This document shows, piece after piece, positions 59,180-61,839 of a stretch of DNA of 61,839 bases. The notes beneath the pieces were generated by a model that saw nothing but the letters and a program-made list of their open reading frames with translations, was not told the origin of the DNA and did not search any database. Every line of letters begins with the position of its first letter. Within the stretch, counting starts at the first letter, position 1. This DNA is from VFZS01 sp964353255 (GTDB taxonomy: Bacteria > Acidobacteriota > Terriglobia > Bryobacterales > Bryobacteraceae). The stretch covers positions 1 through 61,839 of the forward strand of contig CAYGVJ010000011.1 of the NCBI GenBank assembly GCA_964353255.1. The letters are read 5' to 3'. The translations under genes and the position numbers were made by a program.

Positions 59180-60417
59180 TTCTCCCACCGTAACGCTGCG
59201 ATCGGGTCCATCTTGGCCGCCATCCGCGCCGGGTAGATGCCGAAGAACAATCCCACCGTGGCCGACAAGCCCACCCCGAGGATCACCGCCGACAGGGGCA
59301 TCGCGGAGGGCACCGGCGTGAACCGGTCCACCGCCGTCGCCACCAGCCAGGCCAGCAGCACTCCGATGCCGCCCCCGGCCGCCGCCAGCATCGAAGACTC
59401 GACCAGAAACTGGTTCAGGATGTCCCGCCGCCGCGCTCCCACCGACTTGCGGATCCCGATCTCGTGCGTCCGTTCGGTCACCACCGCCATCATGATGTTC
59501 ATGATCACCACCCCGCCCACCACCATGAACACCGACACTATCGCCACCGCCGTGGCCGAGATCGCCCCGGTCAACTGGTCCCACCGCTCCACCAGGGCAT
59601 CCGAGGTGAAAATCCCGAAGTTGTCCTCCTGGTTGGGACGCAGGTGCCGCCAGGCGCGCAGCAACGCCCGAATTTCATCCTGCGCCTGGTAGAAGCTCTC
59701 CCGGTCCCGCGCCTTGGCCGCGTACCCCATGCCCATCCGCGCCCCGTACATCTTGAAGTAGGTCTGGATGGGGATCATGACGAAGTTGTCCCGCGACTGC
59801 CCGAACACGCTGCCTTGCTTCTTGGCCACCCCCACCACCTCGAAGGGCCGCCCCTGCACGAAGATCACTTTCCCCTGTGGATCCACGCTCGGGAAAAACC
59901 GCTCCTTAACGTCGTCGCCGATGAACGCCACCGCCAGCCGCCGGTTGTCTTCGATGTCGGTCAGGAACCGCCCCGTCTCGGTCTTGAGGTTGGTGATGAC
60001 GCCGATGTTGGGGCTCGCCCCGGTCAGCCGGCAATCCTCGATGATCTCCTTGCCGTAGTGCATGGTCACCCGCCGACCGGTCTGCATTCCCAGGGCCCCG
60101 ACCAGCGTGGCGCGGCTCTTCAGAAAAGCGAACTCCTCCTGGCTGAGCTGCGGGTTCTTCCGCATCATCTCGAGGTACTTCTTGGGGTCGAAGTTCCCCA
60201 TCATCGCGAAGCGCTGGACGGTGAACCCGTCCGCCCCCATGTCGGAGACCGTCTCGGCAATGAACACGTCCATCCCATGGATGACCGACATGACCGCGAT
60301 CAGCGTGGTGGTGGCCAGGATGATGCCCAACAGAGTGAGGAAACTGCGCAATTTGCTGGAGCGCAGCGAGGCCGCCGCGACAGACATAGCTTCAACGAAG
60401 GAGGCGGTAGACTTCAC
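59176..60417 (-). CDS. MacB-type ABC transporter permease
   Basis: 413 residues from GTG 60417 (an ATG at 60387 is the alternative). The same layout as the next gene: N-terminal helix (KLRSFLTLLGIILATTTLIA), periplasmic domain, then GGVVIMNIMMAVVTERTHEI then GIRKSVGARR and FtsX helices. The two permeases would form a heterodimer; the ATPase must come from elsewhere in the genome. Confidence 0.9.
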   Translation of the reverse strand: MKSTASFVEAMSVAAASLRSSKLRSFLTLLGIILATTTLIAVMSVIHGMDVFIAETVSDMGADGFTVQRFAMMGNFDPKKYLEMMRKNPQLSQEEFAFLKSRATLVGALGMQTGRRVTMHYGKEIIEDCRLTGASPNIGVITNLKTETGRFLTDIEDNRRLAVAFIGDDVKERFFPSVDPQGKVIFVQGRPFEVVGVAKKQGSVFGQSRDNFVMIPIQTYFKMYGARMGMGYAAKARDRESFYQAQDEIRALLRAWRHLRPNQEDNFGIFTSDALVERWDQLTGAISATAVAIVSVFMVVGGVVIMNIMMAVVTERTHEIGIRKSVGARRRDILNQFLVESSMLAAAGGGIGVLLAWLVATAVDRFTPVPSAMPLSAVILGVGLSATVGLFFGIYPARMAAKMDPIAALRWEK

Positions 60418-60476
60418 TGAATAAACAAAGACGACCGCCGCGACCCTTTTGTTCCATGCTTTTCGTGGCACAAGCT

Positions 60477-60485
60477 TGTGATAAT
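60477..60485 (+). promoter_or_regulatory. Extended -10 promoter of the GH116 gene
   Basis: TGTGATAAT, an extended -10 motif (TGn plus GATAAT) about 23 nt before the ATG, divergent from the permease operon. Confidence 0.4.
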
Positions 60486-60507
60486 GAAAGTCTTCGGAGG
60501 AAGCCCC

Positions 60508-61839
60508 ATGCGCCTCACCCGCCGCAATCTCTTGATGAGCACGGCCGCAACCGCTGCCGCGGAACCGCCCGCCCAACCGCCCGCTCCGGCGCCCGCGCCG
60601 CCCCGAAGCCCCGGCTGGCCCGGCTCCTGCCGGACCTTCCGGGGCGACGCGCTGCGCGAGATCGCCTTCCCGCTGGGAGGCATCGGAACCGGAACCGTCT
60701 CGCTGGGCGGCCGCGGCGACCTGCGCGATTGGGAGATCTTCAACCGCCCCAACAAAGGCGGCCTCCTGCCGTTCACCTTCGCCGCCCTGCGCCTGGCCGG
60801 CGGCGGCTTGTCCCGGCCCGTCATCCGCGCCCTCGAACGCCGCCCGTTGCCACCCTTCAGCGGCCCGTCCGGGGTGCCCCGCGAGACCGCCCTGGGCCTC
60901 CCCCGCTTCCGGGAGGCCGTTTTCACCGGCGCTTACCCCTTCGCCCACATACGCTTCCAGGACGCCCGACTGCCGGTCGAGGTCTCGCTCGAGGCTTTCA
61001 ACCCCATGGTTCCGCTCGACACCGACGCCTCGGGCCTCCCCGTCGCCCTGCTCACCTATCGCTTCACCTCGCGCGCTGCCTCCCCCCTGGAAGCCGCGGT
61101 CGCCTTCTCCATCATGAATCCGGTCGGCTACGATGGCGTGACGCACCTGCGCGGCCGCCGCGCGGCGTTCTTCGGCGCCAATCTGAACGAGTTCCGCAAG
61201 GAGAAAGACCTCCGCGGGCTGTTGCTCAGCTCGCAGAAGTACCCGCCGGACTCGGTACGCCATGGCTCGCTGGCCCTGCTCACCACCGTCCCCGACGTTT
61301 CCTGCCGCCTGGAGTGGGAACACGGCGGCTGGTGGGACGAGTTCCAGAAATGGTGGGACGAGTTTCTCGCCCGCGGGCGGTTCACCAATGCTCCCTCGAA
61401 GCCCTCCCCGGAGGGCCTCACCGAGTACGCCACTCTGGCCGCTCACTTGAACCTTGCGCCCGGCGAAACAAAAGAGGTGCTCTTTGTTCTGGCGTGGCGC
61501 TTCCCCAACGGCGAGAACTACTGGACCGCCGAAAAGGAGCGCGCGGGGGCGCCCCTCCGCAACTACTACGGCACGCGCTGGCCTTCCGCTTTCGAGCCAG
61601 CCGCCTACGCCATCCGCAACTTGGAGTCCCTGCGCCGGCGCTCCGAGCGCTACCGCGACCTGCTCCACGGCTCCACGCTGCCCGCCCCGGTCATCGACGC
61701 CGTCTCCAGCCAGGCATCCATCCTCCGCACCAACACCCTCATGGTCATGGAGGGCAAGCTCGCCCTGGCCTTCGAGGGCTGCAACGACAACGCCGGCTGC
61801 TGCCCCATGAACTGCACCCACGTCTACAACTACGAGCAG
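60508..61839 (+). CDS. GH116-type glucosylceramidase/beta-glucosidase family protein (3' end cut)
   Basis: At least 444 codons, open to the window end. Tat-like start (MRLTRRNLLMSTAATAAA), an Ala/Pro linker, then the GH116 N-terminal domain: FPLGGIGTGTVSLGGRGDLR followed by DWEIFNRPNKG is the classic opening. The frame ends with GCNDNAGCCPMNCTHVYNYE, the start of the catalytic (alpha/alpha)6 region. Bacterial members hydrolyse beta-glucosides or beta-xylosides. GGAGG lies 8 nt before ATG 60508; ATG 60484 is also in frame. Confidence 0.88.
   Translation, partial: MRLTRRNLLMSTAATAAAEPPAQPPAPAPAPPRSPGWPGSCRTFRGDALREIAFPLGGIGTGTVSLGGRGDLRDWEIFNRPNKGGLLPFTFAALRLAGGGLSRPVIRALERRPLPPFSGPSGVPRETALGLPRFREAVFTGAYPFAHIRFQDARLPVEVSLEAFNPMVPLDTDASGLPVALLTYRFTSRAASPLEAAVAFSIMNPVGYDGVTHLRGRRAAFFGANLNEFRKEKDLRGLLLSSQKYPPDSVRHGSLALLTTVPDVSCRLEWEHGGWWDEFQKWWDEFLARGRFTNAPSKPSPEGLTEYATLAAHLNLAPGETKEVLFVLAWRFPNGENYWTAEKERAGAPLRNYYGTRWPSAFEPAAYAIRNLESLRRRSERYRDLLHGSTLPAPVIDAVSSQASILRTNTLMVMEGKLALAFEGCNDNAGCCPMNCTHVYNYEQ

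Overview
The window is high-G+C DNA from what looks like an Acidobacteriota soil bacterium of the Solibacter/Bryobacter type (Bryobacterales). The pointers are an Oar-like TonB receptor with a carboxypeptidase-regulatory domain, two proteins ending in the TIGR03437-type domain of that group, a 'STGPKTPEGKA...KHGL' family protein, many secreted plant-polysaccharide enzymes, and several families of dispersed palindromes. One 100-N assembly gap lies at 43825-43924. I see no rRNA, tRNA or CRISPR array.

1-12036 (minus strand) is a Tad/Flp pilus operon read right to left: DUF192 protein, TPR lipoprotein, Flp pilin, a polytopic membrane protein, CpaB, CpaC secretin, TadG-like, two TadE/F-like pseudopilins, CpaE, TadA ATPase, TadB, and TadC cut by the left edge. 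Many genes overlap by ATGA or TGATG. Three coding sequences carry palindromic repeats inside the reading frame. No prepilin peptidase is visible.

12080-23570 is an accessory region. A locus of visibly lower G+C (MFS sugar-acid transporter, hydroxyacyl-CoA/gulonate-type dehydrogenase, DUF4038 apiosidase-like hydrolase, PPC-domain lipoprotein, GntR regulator, divergent TonB receptor, broken zinc alcohol dehydrogenase) is bounded by two same-orientation remnants of one IS3-family element. Both edge genes are broken exactly at the IS ends. The GntR/TonB intergenic region has two perfect sigma70-like promoters and two GntR-type operators. Repeat debris and an inverted-repeat mosaic element follow, just before a secreted YVTN propeller gene.

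23567-40161 holds that propeller gene, a small DUF2007-like protein, a VanZ protein, a GH78 rhamnosidase followed by a SUMF1-PL11 fusion (a pectin/rhamnogalacturonan pair) and guanine deaminase, membrane proteins, an esterase-TPR protein, a second apiosidase-like protein overlapping tsaB, and two small secreted proteins. The latter two continue a minus-strand operon headed by a giant secreted repeat/beta-helix protein (40173-44335, gapped).

44560-61839 holds a cupin, a GH172-type (DUF2961) protein, an orphan NarL-type regulator, a HicB antitoxin with a broken HicA, a molybdopterin oxidoreductase operon, a membrane-anchored DnaJ protein, a purple-acid-type phosphatase divergent from tryptophanase (tnaA), a VapBC pair, a LolA-like protein with two MacB-type permeases lacking an ATPase, and a GH116 enzyme cut by the right edge.

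A recurring feature is a -10-like hexamer placed 6-8 nt before the start codon of transcription-unit head genes, which suggests leaderless mRNAs. The most noteworthy items are the IS-bounded sugar island with its GntR switch, palindromes living inside Tad pilus genes, the SUMF1-PL11 fusion, and the giant repeat protein.
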